Assembly (NCBI RefSeq): GCF_900141825.1
Contig: NZ_FQYQ01000028.1
Location: 1-32,726, forward strand
Length of the DNA stretch: 32,726 nt
DNA from: Pseudobutyrivibrio xylanivorans DSM 14809
Lineage (GTDB): Bacteria > Bacillota > Clostridia > Lachnospirales > Lachnospiraceae
Reading direction: 5' to 3'
Part shown: positions 22,435 through 31,332 of the stretch, piece after piece
Layout: every line of letters starts with the position of its first letter
Numbering within the stretch: position 1 is the first letter of the stretch
Translations under genes and position numbers: made by a program
The notes under the pieces: generated by a model
Database searches by the model: none
What the model saw: only the letters and a program-made list of their open reading frames with translations
What the model was told of the DNA's origin: nothing

Positions 22435-23820
22435 TTAAACCATCTGTACAAGCCAAACATCACTCTTCACCATGAAGTATCCCATGATGTTTTTGATGAG
22501 CTCCGTGCCCTGTACAAAGAAGTAAACCCAAACGATTCCAAGCCCTGTGTAATGAGCAAGAATAAATGCACATGGTGCCACAACTATCCATGTAAACACT
22601 GAGTCGAAAAGGAATGTGACAAGTGTCTTTCCACCGGAACGAAGTGTGAAATAAGAGCAGTGACTAAAGCTGCATGATGGCATCCAGATTGCAGCCACCG
22701 CAATAAATCTTGTTGCGAGAGAGCGAATCTCTGGAGCAACATTGTAAATGCGTGGGAACAATCCGCCAAAGGCAAACATAATGATTGCCATGATTGTGCA
22801 GCAAAATACGCTGAAGGCAATCATCTTATTATCTGCATCCTTTGCTTCTTCAAGCTCACCAGCTCCCAGATGCTGACCAACCACAATACTGATACATGCA
22901 CCAAGCTGTATGAATACAATATTGAACAAGTTCGCAATGGTATTCGACATACTAAGTGCTGTCAGTACATTCATACCTCTGACAGAATAGCTCTGAGTAA
23001 CCATACTCATGCCCGCAGCCCAAAGGACTTCGTTTAACATAAGTGGCGCGCCCTTTATAAGAATCTGTCTGAAAACATCTGTTGGAAGACCAAAGCCTGT
23101 GTATGCTCCCTCAAGATATCTATTAAGCTCTCTGTGTGAGTGAGCCCATATCAATACGATTGCGCACTCTATGTATCTTGCTATAACTGTAGCCAGCGCT
23201 GCACCTCTTACGCCCATTTCTGGGAATGGTCCAAAACCAAAGATCAAACAGTAATCCAAAACAGCATTCGTTGCAACCGCTACCATACCGGCCACCATAG
23301 GCACAACCGTCTGGCCTGTCTCTTTGATGTTAGTTGCATAAGCCTGATTAACTGCAAATGGAATAAGTCCCACAAGGATTATTCCTAAGTACTGAAGACC
23401 ATACTCCAAAGCCAGCTCTGGCGAAGCGCCTTCACTTTCTGTAAGGAAAAGTGAAATTAGCTGACTACCAAAAATCTTGAAAATCAAAATTCCTACGAAG
23501 GTGGCCAGCAATGTTGCATAAAGCTTAAATCGGAAAGTGTACATGTGACCTTTGTGGTCTCCCTTTCCAAAATACTGGGCACCATAAATACTTCCTGCTG
23601 AGGCTGCACCAAATACTGCTAATGCAAATACGAAGTGAAGCTGGTTAACTGTTGCGACGGCAGAGATTGCTTCCTGTCCAAGCTGACCTACCATGATATT
23701 ATCCAAAAAACTTACAAAGTTTGTAATGAAGTTTTGGATAATCATTGGAGTAGCAAGGAAAATGTATCTTCTGTAAAAAGCTTTATCACCAATAAATGTC
23801 TTTTTGAATTTTGCTAGCAT
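22435..23820 (-). CDS. MATE-family multidrug/sodium antiporter
   Basis: 461 aa, twelve predicted transmembrane helices in two halves. The MATE pattern is visible at the N-terminus (ATPMIIQNFITNFVSFLDNIMVGQLGQEAISAVATVNQLHFVF) and in the second half (GAPLMLNEVLWAAGMSMVTQSYSVRG). These proteins export cationic drugs or metabolites using Na+ or H+. AGGAGG precedes ATG 23820. It stands between greA and lysS on the same strand but behind a strong terminator, so it is probably transcribed alone or by read-through. The substrate cannot be inferred. Confidence 0.92.
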   Translation of the reverse strand: MLAKFKKTFIGDKAFYRRYIFLATPMIIQNFITNFVSFLDNIMVGQLGQEAISAVATVNQLHFVFALAVFGAASAGSIYGAQYFGKGDHKGHMYTFRFKLYATLLATFVGILIFKIFGSQLISLFLTESEGASPELALEYGLQYLGIILVGLIPFAVNQAYATNIKETGQTVVPMVAGMVAVATNAVLDYCLIFGFGPFPEMGVRGAALATVIARYIECAIVLIWAHSHRELNRYLEGAYTGFGLPTDVFRQILIKGAPLMLNEVLWAAGMSMVTQSYSVRGMNVLTALSMSNTIANLFNIVFIQLGACISIVVGQHLGAGELEEAKDADNKMIAFSVFCCTIMAIIMFAFGGLFPRIYNVAPEIRSLATRFIAVAAIWMPSCSFSHCSYFTLRSGGKTLVTFLFDSVFTWIVVAPCAFILAHYTGLGIVWVYFFVQGTELIKNIMGYFMVKSDVWLVQMV

Positions 23821-23845
23821 TTTGTCCTCCTTTATGCAAGAAAAA

Positions 23846-23875
23846 TGCCGCGACTCGTTTACACGAGTCGCGGCA
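23846..23875 (-). terminator. Strong GC-rich terminator after greA
   Basis: TGCCGCGACTCGT (23846-23858) / ACGAGTCGCGGCA (23863-23875), 13 perfect pairs, loop of four, followed by TTTTTC on the minus strand. It lies 15 bases after the greA stop and just before the ribosome site of the MATE gene. Confidence 0.85.
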
Positions 23876-23890
23876 CAAAATTATCATCAA

Positions 23891-24370
23891 TTACTTAGAC
23901 TTCTTTGCTGCAAGAATCTTATATTCGAATGCACCAGCCTCAGTCTCAACTGTAACTGTATCGCCCTTCTTGTGTCCAAGAATTGCCTTACCTACTGGTG
24001 ACTCGTTTGAAATCTTGCCCTTAAGGCTGTTAGCCTCTGTAGAACCAACGATTCTGTACTCTACTTCCTCGTCGAACTCTACATCAAGAAGTGTAACTGT
24101 CCAACCGATGTTAATGTTCTTTGTGTCGTGCTCGTCTGTAACTACCTCAGCGTTCTTAAGGATTTTCTCGATTTCCTCGATACGAGCTTCGATATCTCTC
24201 TGCTCATCCTTAGCTGCATCATACTCAGCGTTCTCTGAAAGATCGCCCTGCTCTCTGGCTTCCTTAATCTTCTGAGATACTTCTTTACGTTTATTGACCT
24301 TGAGATCCTCAAGCTCATCCTCTAATACTTTAAGTCCTTCGGCTGTAAGTAAATTCTTCTTTGCTTCCAT
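23891..24370 (-). CDS. greA: Transcription elongation factor GreA
   Basis: 159 aa from ATG 24370 (GGAGAGG seven bases upstream), the usual GreA length; a frame from 24403 adds eleven residues without support. GreA frees stalled RNA polymerase by stimulating transcript cleavage. N-terminal coiled coil LTAEGLKVLEDELEDLKVNKRKEVSQKIKEAREQGDLSENAEYDAAK with the catalytic acidic tip DLSENAEYD, then the C-terminal FKBP-like domain (NESPVGKAILGHKKGDTVTVE). Last gene of the run that starts at argF, ended by the terminator at 23846. Confidence 0.97.
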   Translation of the reverse strand: MEAKKNLLTAEGLKVLEDELEDLKVNKRKEVSQKIKEAREQGDLSENAEYDAAKDEQRDIEARIEEIEKILKNAEVVTDEHDTKNINIGWTVTLLDVEFDEEVEYRIVGSTEANSLKGKISNESPVGKAILGHKKGDTVTVETEAGAFEYKILAAKKSK

Positions 24371-24473
24371 GTTTTTTCCTCTCCAATCGGATGTATTTTT
24401 CAATGGATTTTACGCATAAAATCCCTATAAATCTTAGTAACTTTTTGAATTATAAGCCACACACATATTGATG

Positions 24474-25457
24474 TCAAGAATTCCCATATTGGTTCATAAA
24501 ACTTTCAAAAAGTTTTTCTAAATCATCATATGACTCAACATTATTTATTGCCCCACGAAGCTTGCTTGCTCCCTTATATCCAGCTGTGTACCAAGCCGCA
24601 TGTTTACGCATTTCTCTGATTCCCAGATAGTCACCTTTAAACTCAATCTGAAGCTTTGCGTGACGAAGCATAGTCTTAACCATTTCTTCCATAGGTGGCT
24701 TTCCTATAAGCTCTCCTGTTTCGAAGTAATGGAGAATCTGATGGAAAATCCAAGGATTGCCCTGGGCACCTCTTCCAATCATAAAGCCATCACAGCCTGT
24801 CTGCTCCTTCATTGCAATAACGTCCTTTGCATCAAGGATGTCACCATTTCCAATTACAGGAATGTTTACTGCAGCCTTTACATCTGCGATGATGCTCCAA
24901 TCAGCCTTGCCTGAGTAAAACTGTTCGCGAGTTCTACCATGAACTGCTACTGCTGCTGCACCAGATTCTTGAGCCACATGCGCCATTTCTACCGCGTTAA
25001 CATGTTCATCGTCAAAACCCTTTCGAATCTTAACAGTGACTGGCTTATTTATTGCCTTCACCATGCTCTCAATAATCTTTCCAGCAAGTACTGGATTTTT
25101 CATAAGAGCCGAGCCATCTCCATTGTTAACAACCTTTGGAACTGGGCATCCCATATTGATATCCAAAATATCAAAATTTCTATGTTCAATTTTTGCTGCC
25201 ATAGCTCCCATAATCTCTGGGTCTGAACCAAAAAGCTGAAGGCTTACAGGACGCTCTCTCTCATCAACAGTAAGAAGGCTCTCAGTATTTTTATTGTTAT
25301 ATAAAATTCCTTTGGCACTAACCATTTCCATGCAACAAAGAGCTGCCCCTTGTTCCTTACATAGCAAACGAAATGGCAGGTCTGTTACGCCTGCCATTGG
25401 TGCCAAAATCAAATTGTTTTCTAAAGTTACGTTTCCAATTTGTAATTTTTCTATCAT
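24474..25457 (-). CDS. dusB: tRNA-dihydrouridine synthase, DusB type
   Basis: 327 aa. FMN-dependent reduction of uridine to dihydrouridine in the tRNA D-loop. TIM barrel start APMAGVTDLPFRLLCKEQGA, active-site Cys in DINMGCPVPKVVNNGDGSALMKNP (about residues 98-121), AVHGRTREQFYSGKADW, and FMN phosphate site GNGDI / MIGRGAQGNPWIF. The gene follows coaX by eight bases. The family DusB is likely from the GCPVPKV signature and the bacterial context. Confidence 0.95.
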   Translation of the reverse strand: MIEKLQIGNVTLENNLILAPMAGVTDLPFRLLCKEQGAALCCMEMVSAKGILYNNKNTESLLTVDERERPVSLQLFGSDPEIMGAMAAKIEHRNFDILDINMGCPVPKVVNNGDGSALMKNPVLAGKIIESMVKAINKPVTVKIRKGFDDEHVNAVEMAHVAQESGAAAVAVHGRTREQFYSGKADWSIIADVKAAVNIPVIGNGDILDAKDVIAMKEQTGCDGFMIGRGAQGNPWIFHQILHYFETGELIGKPPMEEMVKTMLRHAKLQIEFKGDYLGIREMRKHAAWYTAGYKGASKLRGAINNVESYDDLEKLFESFMNQYGNS

Positions 25458-25465
25458 AAATTCGA

Positions 25466-26236
25466 TTATTTCTTCTGCTTATCGTAAATAAACTTCATAC
25501 CATAAAGTGTAAGGTTAGGATTGTAGATGTCGATGCATTTTGTCTCGCTTGCAATAAGGTTTCCAAGACCGCCTGTAGCGACAACCTTTACATTCTCATA
25601 ACCACTTTCTTCAATCATATGCTTAACAATGTATTCTGTCTGACCAATCTGTCCGTAAACAAGTCCGGCCTGCATAGATGAAATTGTTTCCTTTGCAAGA
25701 ATCTTTTCTGGCTTTTTAATCTCGATTTCAGGAAGCTTAGCAGCATCTTCCCAAAGAGCCTTAGCACTGATACGGATACCAGGTGCAGTAACGCCTGAAA
25801 CGAATGCTCCGTTTGCATCCACCAAATCATAAGTGGTAGCTGTACCAAAGTCAAGTACAAGAACAGGTCCACCATAAAGCTCGTAAGCACCTGCTGCATC
25901 TACAATACGGTCAGCACCAATCTGCTTAGGATTCTCTGTTGCGATTCTGATACCAGTCTTAATTCCTGCCTCTACGATGATAGGCTGAATATCAAAGTAC
26001 TTGATAATAGAGCTTGTAAGAGAGTGCATTACGTTAGGAACAACGGATGCAATAATTACATCATCAATCTTTGTGTAATCCAAATTGTTTGAACGAAGAA
26101 TCTCTCGGAATGTGATTCCAAATTCATCGGATGTACGATTTATCTTTGTAGTAACACGGAAGCTTCCTAAAAGCTTCTCGCCATCAAAAACACCTAATGT
26201 GATATTTGTATTTCCAACGTCAATTGTAAGAAGCAT
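25466..26236 (-). CDS. coaX: Type III pantothenate kinase
   Basis: 256 aa. First step of coenzyme A synthesis: pantothenate phosphorylation by ATP, insensitive to CoA feedback and dependent on a monovalent cation. ASKHA-fold motifs: [12 protein letters not shown] (5-16), [31 protein letters not shown] (phosphate and pantothenate sites, about 104-134), [16 protein letters not shown] and [12 protein letters not shown]. Start ATG shares one base with the stop of the upstream DUF6145 gene. Confidence 0.95.
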   Translation of the reverse strand: MLLTIDVGNTNITLGVFDGEKLLGSFRVTTKINRTSDEFGITFREILRSNNLDYTKIDDVIIASVVPNVMHSLTSSIIKYFDIQPIIVEAGIKTGIRIATENPKQIGADRIVDAAGAYELYGGPVLVLDFGTATTYDLVDANGAFVSGVTAPGIRISAKALWEDAAKLPEIEIKKPEKILAKETISSMQAGLVYGQIGQTEYIVKHMIEESGYENVKVVATGGLGNLIASETKCIDIYNPNLTLYGMKFIYDKQKK

Positions 26237-26559
26237 TACATGCCCTCCCCTAGAAAAACTACTTTGTAATATGTTTCAAGAGCCTCGAAAAGCTCTGTTC
26301 TTTCTCTTTGCATTCTCTTTACTTCAAGAGCTGATCCAATTTCATCATACATGAAATCATCCTCGTTATGATCCACATCGATTCTAAGAGAACCATCCTC
26401 CTCGTAGACCATCTGGATAGTGCCACTGACTTGCTCCGTGTACATAACACACATGATCTTCAGCTCATCCTTTATCATTGGAGGAAGTCCATTGAAATCT
26501 GGATTCAAATAAAATTTTTTAGTGTAGCAACTGGCGCCACAAAGTACTACTTCTTCCAT
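26236..26559 (-). CDS. DUF6145 family protein
   Basis: 107 aa, soluble, no known function. Recognised by position and sequence as a small family found between birA and coaX in Lachnospiraceae: N-terminus [20 protein letters not shown] with two close Cys residues, an acidic middle ([20 protein letters not shown]) and a basic helix [19 protein letters not shown]. It overlaps both neighbours by one base (TAATG), so it is firmly part of the operon. Confidence 0.75.
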   Translation of the reverse strand: MEEVVLCGASCYTKKFYLNPDFNGLPPMIKDELKIMCVMYTEQVSGTIQMVYEEDGSLRIDVDHNEDDFMYDEIGSALEVKRMQRERTELFEALETYYKVVFLGEGM

Positions 26560-27329
26560 TATACGTAACCATATATTCCACGTACCGAAACTTCTCCGGT
26601 GCGGATTATCCTTTCTTCGCTGTCCACTTCTACAATTAGCTCACCCTTATCATTTATACCAAGGGCCACTGCCTCGTAGGAGTTCTCACGGTCTTCTATT
26701 CTAACACGATTACCACGATTGGCAAGATGCTTTTCGTATTCTTCCTTAAGCCCTGTCATATCCTGTGTCTCAATGAAGATATTATAATACTTTTTGAAAC
26801 TATTCCATATCTCTTTTGTAAGTTCTTCTCTGTGACCTTGTCCACCACCTACTTTTTCCAGCTCTAAATCTACAGAAGTAGCTTTAAATGCAATATCTTC
26901 TGGGAAGCTACGGTTGTGTACATTTACACCGATGCCAACTACAACAAACCAAACCTTGTTATCCTTCATCTCCATCTCGGTAAGTATTCCGCAGATTTTC
27001 TTACCGCCAAGAACTATATCATTTGGCCACTTTATCTGTCCATCCAATCCGTATATACGGTACAATGCATCTCTAACTGCCATAGCAGCTACAACAGTAA
27101 TCGTAGGGATGGAATCCAGCTTTATCTCCTCTGGTCTTAACAAAATGGATGTTGCTATGGAATCATGTGATGGTGATTCCCATTTTCTTCCGATACGTCC
27201 TTTTCCTGCAGTTTGCTGACCAGCAGAAATCACGAGCCCTTGAGACTCTTCCTCATGGGCTCGTGATTTAATTCTATCATTTGTTGAATCTACTGATTCA
27301 AAATATTCATATCTAATATCGTTAAGCAT
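26559..27329 (-). CDS. birA: Biotin-[acetyl-CoA-carboxylase] ligase
   Basis: 256 aa. Activates biotin to biotinyl-AMP and attaches it to biotin carboxyl carrier proteins. Seen: [16 protein letters not shown] (biotin/ATP loop, about 37-53), [20 protein letters not shown] (98-117) and a C-terminal SH3-like domain ([30 protein letters not shown]). There is no N-terminal helix-turn-helix, so it is the monofunctional type that cannot repress biotin genes. The start overlaps the argF stop by eight bases. Confidence 0.95.
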   Translation of the reverse strand: MLNDIRYEYFESVDSTNDRIKSRAHEEESQGLVISAGQQTAGKGRIGRKWESPSHDSIATSILLRPEEIKLDSIPTITVVAAMAVRDALYRIYGLDGQIKWPNDIVLGGKKICGILTEMEMKDNKVWFVVVGIGVNVHNRSFPEDIAFKATSVDLELEKVGGGQGHREELTKEIWNSFKKYYNIFIETQDMTGLKEEYEKHLANRGNRVRIEDRENSYEAVALGINDKGELIVEVDSEERIIRTGEVSVRGIYGYV

Positions 27330-28317
27330 TTCCTAATGTTGCGTACATAACCGCTTTGATTGAGTGCATTCTGTTCTCTGCCTCATCAAAGACAATTGAA
27401 CGCTCACTTTCAAATATTTCGTCTGTAACTTCCATACAGTCGATTCCGAATTTCTTATTAATCTCTTTACCGATGGTAGTATTTAAATCATGGAAAGCTG
27501 GCAGGCAATGCATAAACTTTGCATCTGAATTCGCATATTCGAATGCCTTAGCGTTAACCTGATATGGCGAAAGGTCTTTTATACGCTCTTCCCACACTTC
27601 ATCAGGCTCTCCCATTGATACCCATACATCAGTATATATTACATCTGCATTCTTGCAACCCTCAGCCACATCCTCTGTAAGAGTAATTGTAGCACCAGTC
27701 TCCTTCGCGATAGCCTGGCACTTTTCTACCAAAGATGCCTCTGGGAAATACTTCTTATTTGTGCACGCCACAAAATCCATACCAAGCTTTGCACATGTAA
27801 CCATAAGTGAGTTACCCATATTATAACGGGCATCGCCCATATATACAAACTTAATTCCTTTAAGTTTGCCAAAATGCTCCTTAATTGTCATCATATCAGC
27901 AATCATCTGTGTAGGATGTGACTCATTTGTAAGACCATTCCAAACTGGAACTCCTGCATATTTAGCCAAATCCTCTACGATTGTCTGCTCAAAACCACGA
28001 TATTCAATTCCGTCATACATGCGGCCCAGTACTCGAGCTGTATCTGCAATAGACTCCTTCTTTCCAATCTGTGAACCTGATGGATCAAGATAAGTAACGT
28101 TTGCTCCCATATCATATGCAGCCACCTCAAAGGAAGAGCGGGTACGTGTAGATGTTTTTTCAAATATTAATGCAATATTCTTTCCTGCCATGTAGTTCTT
28201 CTGAGACTTTCCCTGCTTCTTCTCTGCCTTAAGCTTCAAAGATAAATCAATCAAACCATTGATTTCTTCAGGCGTGAAATCTAACATCTTTAAAAAGTTC
28301 TTTCCCTTTAAGTCCAT
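27322..28317 (-). CDS. argF: Ornithine carbamoyltransferase
   Basis: 331 aa from ATG 28317 (AGGAGG six bases upstream); an upstream in-frame ATG at 28350 lies within the operator-like region. Converts ornithine and carbamoyl phosphate to citrulline in arginine synthesis or, in reverse, in the arginine deiminase pathway. Seen: carbamoyl-phosphate loop [12 protein letters not shown] (about 53-64), [17 protein letters not shown] and the ornithine loop MHCLPAFHD. First gene of the argF-birA-DUF6145-coaX-dusB run. ARG-box-like sites lie upstream, pointing to the biosynthetic role. Confidence 0.95.
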   Translation of the reverse strand: MDLKGKNFLKMLDFTPEEINGLIDLSLKLKAEKKQGKSQKNYMAGKNIALIFEKTSTRTRSSFEVAAYDMGANVTYLDPSGSQIGKKESIADTARVLGRMYDGIEYRGFEQTIVEDLAKYAGVPVWNGLTNESHPTQMIADMMTIKEHFGKLKGIKFVYMGDARYNMGNSLMVTCAKLGMDFVACTNKKYFPEASLVEKCQAIAKETGATITLTEDVAEGCKNADVIYTDVWVSMGEPDEVWEERIKDLSPYQVNAKAFEYANSDAKFMHCLPAFHDLNTTIGKEINKKFGIDCMEVTDEIFESERSIVFDEAENRMHSIKAVMYATLGNA

Positions 28318-28335
28318 AACGTACCTCCTTTGTTG

Positions 28336-28371
28336 TGTATAAATATTCATTGACTGTGGATTTTTATACAG
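28336..28371 (-). promoter_or_regulatory. Tandem ARG-box-like sites upstream of argF
   Basis: Minus strand: ATGAATATTTATACA (28336-28350) and CTGTATAAAAATCCACA (28355-28371). Both resemble the ArgR/AhrC operator half-palindrome TGAATNNNNATNCA, and tandem boxes a turn or two apart are the usual layout. Binding is inferred. Confidence 0.45.
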
Positions 28372-28385
28372 TATATATTAAAAAA

Positions 28386-28408
28386 GCTCTTGGGTAAAGC
28401 CCAAGAGC
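28386..28408 (-). terminator. Terminator after the SleB-like hydrolase gene
   Basis: GCTCTTGGG (28386-28394) / CCCAAGAGC (28400-28408), loop TAAAG, flanked by five A and six T so that it works on the minus strand (T run at 28381-28385 side). It separates the hydrolase gene from argF. Confidence 0.85.
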
Positions 28409-28437
28409 AAATTTTTTCTAAATATTTATAAATCACA

Positions 28438-29664
28438 TTAATAGAAGACATGGTTTCCTATTATAAGTCCATCCTTAGAACCTGCACGTCTAAAATGTAC
28501 ACGTCCACCAGTTGGATCCGAACCAGCCATTGCCTCCTGTGCTGCCTGAACACATGAAGCCTTTGGTCCATTTGAAATAACTGAAGACATACGTGATGTA
28601 GCGAACTGTCCCTTAGCAAATATTACATCGTGAATATTGTTTGCATATGAACCTGAAAGAACACGGTTCATAACTACAGCACCTACTGCAATCTGGCCTT
28701 CATAGCACTCATTTCCTGCTTCAATCTGAATAATTGCAGCAAGAATGGTGACATCATCAGCAGATGTGATAACTGCCTGCTTTGCTGCAGCTGCTTCTGC
28801 TGCTGCAATCTTTGCCTGCTCTGCCATAGCAGCCTGCTCAGCTGCCTTCTTAGCTGCGGCTTCCTCTGCTGCCTTCTGTGCAGCTGCCTCTTCTTCAAGA
28901 GTAACAGCCTCGCTTGTAGACATGTCTACATCTACATAATCAGCTTTAACATAACCTGTTTTATTTCCAGAAGTAACAGCTACCCAGCCCTCTACTTCCT
29001 CTGCGTCATCATTAACCTCAAGCTTTGTTCCCTTAGAAACAACCTTGACAATCTTTGAGTCCTCAGATGCCTCGCTTCTAATACGAAGACCATTAACATC
29101 TGTAGTAGCATATGTATCGCAAACATCTAATGCGTACTCGTATGCATCAATACCTGTAATACAATGGTCAGCTGAAACGAAACCATGTGCATTTCCAGAC
29201 TCAATCTCGTACCAACCATCAAATACATCTACTAATGTGGCGATATCAGTTGGACGAAGCTTTCCTATAACCTGTGAAGACTGGTCAGCATCTTCTCTAA
29301 TAGAAAGGTAATCACTAATATCCTTTGCCATTACCTTGTCTGACCACTCATCATAAATATCATCATCAAATTTAACCTGATCTGAAGTAGCTGCAACTAC
29401 AGAAACATCTGCAGACGCATAGTTCAAATCAGAACCACCAGCTGTAAGTTCCATTGCTGAAACCGCAGAAAATACACCTGCTGTACTAGCTGGCTGAATA
29501 TCAACATCTGTTGTAACCTTTCTATCTGAAGGGGCACAAACTACAGCTCCTGAGATTAAAAGTACCATGGCCACCGATAGAGCTGCTGACTGCATGGTTC
29601 GCTTGTTTAAATATTTCTTGTTCTTTGTACAGAATGAAGAAATGGTATTGCTTTTTCTAATCAT
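28438..29664 (-). CDS. Exported cell-wall hydrolase, SleB-like, with two SH3 domains
   Basis: 408 aa. N-terminal signal segment after a basic stretch (MQSAALSVAMVLLISGAVVCAP, about residues 24-45); two bacterial SH3 repeats (about 115-170 LSIREDADQSSQVIGKL...GFVSADHC, and 192-250 LRIRSEASEDSKIVKVV...GYVKADYV) for wall binding; an Ala/Glu/Lys-rich helical linker (about 258-300); then a Hydrolase_2/SleB-type catalytic domain (LAAIIQIEAGNECYEGQIAV, AVVMNRVLSGSY, HFRRAG). Such enzymes cleave peptidoglycan glycan strands. The second Glu of IEAGNE is the likely catalytic acid. Single gene between terminators. Confidence 0.88.
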   Translation of the reverse strand: MIRKSNTISSFCTKNKKYLNKRTMQSAALSVAMVLLISGAVVCAPSDRKVTTDVDIQPASTAGVFSAVSAMELTAGGSDLNYASADVSVVAATSDQVKFDDDIYDEWSDKVMAKDISDYLSIREDADQSSQVIGKLRPTDIATLVDVFDGWYEIESGNAHGFVSADHCITGIDAYEYALDVCDTYATTDVNGLRIRSEASEDSKIVKVVSKGTKLEVNDDAEEVEGWVAVTSGNKTGYVKADYVDVDMSTSEAVTLEEEAAAQKAAEEAAAKKAAEQAAMAEQAKIAAAEAAAAKQAVITSADDVTILAAIIQIEAGNECYEGQIAVGAVVMNRVLSGSYANNIHDVIFAKGQFATSRMSSVISNGPKASCVQAAQEAMAGSDPTGGRVHFRRAGSKDGLIIGNHVFY

Positions 29665-29770
29665 AATCCTCCGCTTTTTATTTTAGCTTTTACAAAAAAT
29701 ACAAAATATTACAAACTTGTTACATCGCCTAATATATCATTCTTACAAAAAAAAGTCAAATTTTGGTCAT

Positions 29771-29798
29771 TTGACTTTTAAGAAAGTCTTGATATTAT
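29771..29798 (+). promoter_or_regulatory. Likely murG promoter
   Basis: TTGACT (29771-29776), 16-bp spacer, TATTAT (29793-29798), about 60 bases before the murG ATG. GACTTT-TAAG-AAAGTC forms an inverted repeat overlapping the -35 box. Confidence 0.5.
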
Positions 29799-29857
29799 AG
29801 TGTTTGTAGCCATTTTTATCATGGCTTTCACACAAAAATAATAACGAGGATTTACAT

Positions 29858-30922
29858 ATGAAAACAATAGTAATGACAGGCGGCGGTACAGCTGGTCATG
29901 TCACACCAAATTTAGCTCTTGTTCCTTATTTAAAACAAGAAGGCTACGAGATATTCTACATCGGTTCTTATAATGGAATTGAAAAGAAAATGGTAGAGAA
30001 TGCAGGAATTACCTATTATGGTATCTCATCTGGAAAGCTTCGTCGCTACCATGATTGGAAGAATTTCACAGACCCATTCAGAGTAATCAAGGGGTTCGCT
30101 GAAGCAAATCAGCTTCTGAAGCATCTCAAGCCTGATGTGGTATTTTCAAAGGGTGGTTTCGTTTCTGTCCCTGTTGTTATGGCTGCCGGTCGTCAGCACA
30201 TCCCAGCCATCATCCATGAATCAGATATGACTCCTGGTCTTGCAAATAAGCTTGCAATTCCTTTTGCATCAAAGGTTTGCTGCAACTTCCCTGAGACGAT
30301 GAATTACCTTCCTGAGGGTAAGGCAGTTCATACTGGTTCTCCTATTCGTCAGGAGCTTTTCACAGGTAATAAGGAAGCCGGACTTTCATTCTGCGGTTTT
30401 AATAATGAAAAGCCTGTTCTTCTCATTATGGGTGGAAGCATTGGCTCTCGCTTCATTAATAATGCTGTTTGGGATTCTCTTGATTCTCTTCTTCGAAATT
30501 TCCAGATTGTGCATTTGGTTGGTAAAGGAAATATCAACAAAGATATGGAGGGAAAAGCTGGTTATCAACAATATGAATTCATCAGTGAACAGCTTAACGA
30601 TATCTTTGCTATGACAGATATTATGATTAGCCGCGCAGGTGCTAATTCAATCAGTGAGATTTTGGCTCTCAAGATTCCTAATATATTGATTCCGCTTTCT
30701 GCCAAGGCTAGTCGCGGTGATCAGATTCTTAATGCTGCAAGCTATGAAAAACAGGGTTTTTCAACTGTTCTTCAGGAAGAAGAGCTTACTGGTGAGCTTT
30801 TACTATCAAGCGTCAATAATGTATTTAAAAATCGTGATGCGATTATAGAAAAAATGGCATCCAGCAAATTACTGGACGCCAATAAAGTTATTATGGATTT
30901 AATTAAAAGCTCAGCTTCTTAA
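29858..30922 (+). CDS. murG: MurG, lipid II-forming GlcNAc transferase
   Basis: 354 aa. Transfers GlcNAc from UDP-GlcNAc to lipid I on the inner face of the membrane, giving lipid II. GT28 fold: TGGGTAGHVTPNLAL (about 7-21), FSKGGFVSVPVVMAA (about 95-110), HESDMTPGLANKLA, the linker/second-domain MGGSIGSRFINN and the donor-binding SRAGANSISEILALKIPNILIPL (about 258-280). Start preceded by a GAGGA site. It stands alone outside the usual mur/div cluster, and its 3' end overlaps the convergent HIT gene by 20 bases. Confidence 0.95.
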   Translation: MKTIVMTGGGTAGHVTPNLALVPYLKQEGYEIFYIGSYNGIEKKMVENAGITYYGISSGKLRRYHDWKNFTDPFRVIKGFAEANQLLKHLKPDVVFSKGGFVSVPVVMAAGRQHIPAIIHESDMTPGLANKLAIPFASKVCCNFPETMNYLPEGKAVHTGSPIRQELFTGNKEAGLSFCGFNNEKPVLLIMGGSIGSRFINNAVWDSLDSLLRNFQIVHLVGKGNINKDMEGKAGYQQYEFISEQLNDIFAMTDIMISRAGANSISEILALKIPNILIPLSAKASRGDQILNAASYEKQGFSTVLQEEELTGELLLSSVNNVFKNRDAIIEKMASSKLLDANKVIMDLIKSSAS

Positions 30923-31313
30923 CTATTTCTGCTGTTTCAGCATCGCTAACTGTCAGGTGATCCCACTCTTTGATGGCTCCATCACCAGCAGTTCTAGGAA
31001 TAACATGTACATGATAATGGTGAACTGTCTGTCCGGCAGCTTCACCATTATTTTGTAAGATGTTAATGCCATCACAACCCAATTCCTTCATCATCTTATT
31101 TGCAATCTTCTTTGCAAGAGGAAGTACCTTTGCAGCCACCTCATCATCAATCTCAAAGATATTAGCGAAATGATTCTTAGGTAGAATAAGTGCATGTCCC
31201 TTTGTAGCAGGGGATGCATCAAGAATCACCTTGAAATCATCATCCTCGTAAATAGAGTTTGTTGGAATATCTCCATTCGCAAGCTTACAGAAAATACAAT
31301 TGTTGTCCTTCAT
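30903..31313 (-). CDS. HIT-family nucleotide hydrolase/transferase
   Basis: 136 aa from ATG 31313 (GGAGG eight bases upstream). Histidine-triad protein of the Hint/HinT type that hydrolyses AMP-lysine-like or other nucleoside phosphoramidates. CIFCKLANGDIP (N-terminal Zn-type CxxC), ILPKNHFANIFE, and the catalytic triad HYHVHVIPR (about 107-115). Nineteen bases downstream of the flavodoxin-SCP2 gene, so cotranscribed. Exact substrate unknown. Confidence 0.92.
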   Translation of the reverse strand: MKDNNCIFCKLANGDIPTNSIYEDDDFKVILDASPATKGHALILPKNHFANIFEIDDEVAAKVLPLAKKIANKMMKELGCDGINILQNNGEAAGQTVHHYHVHVIPRTAGDGAIKEWDHLTVSDAETAEIVKKLSF

Positions 31314-31332
31314 TACATTATCCTCCATTTAT

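Noticed and set aside
24405-24424. 8-bp hairpin between dusB and greA
   Set aside because: Stem GGATTTTA/TAAAATCC is AT-rich and not followed by a T run on the minus strand; too weak to call a terminator.
28683-28939. ORFs on both strands across the Ala-rich linker of the wall hydrolase
   Set aside because: They arise from the repetitive GCT/GCA codons of the linker and lack starts with ribosome sites.
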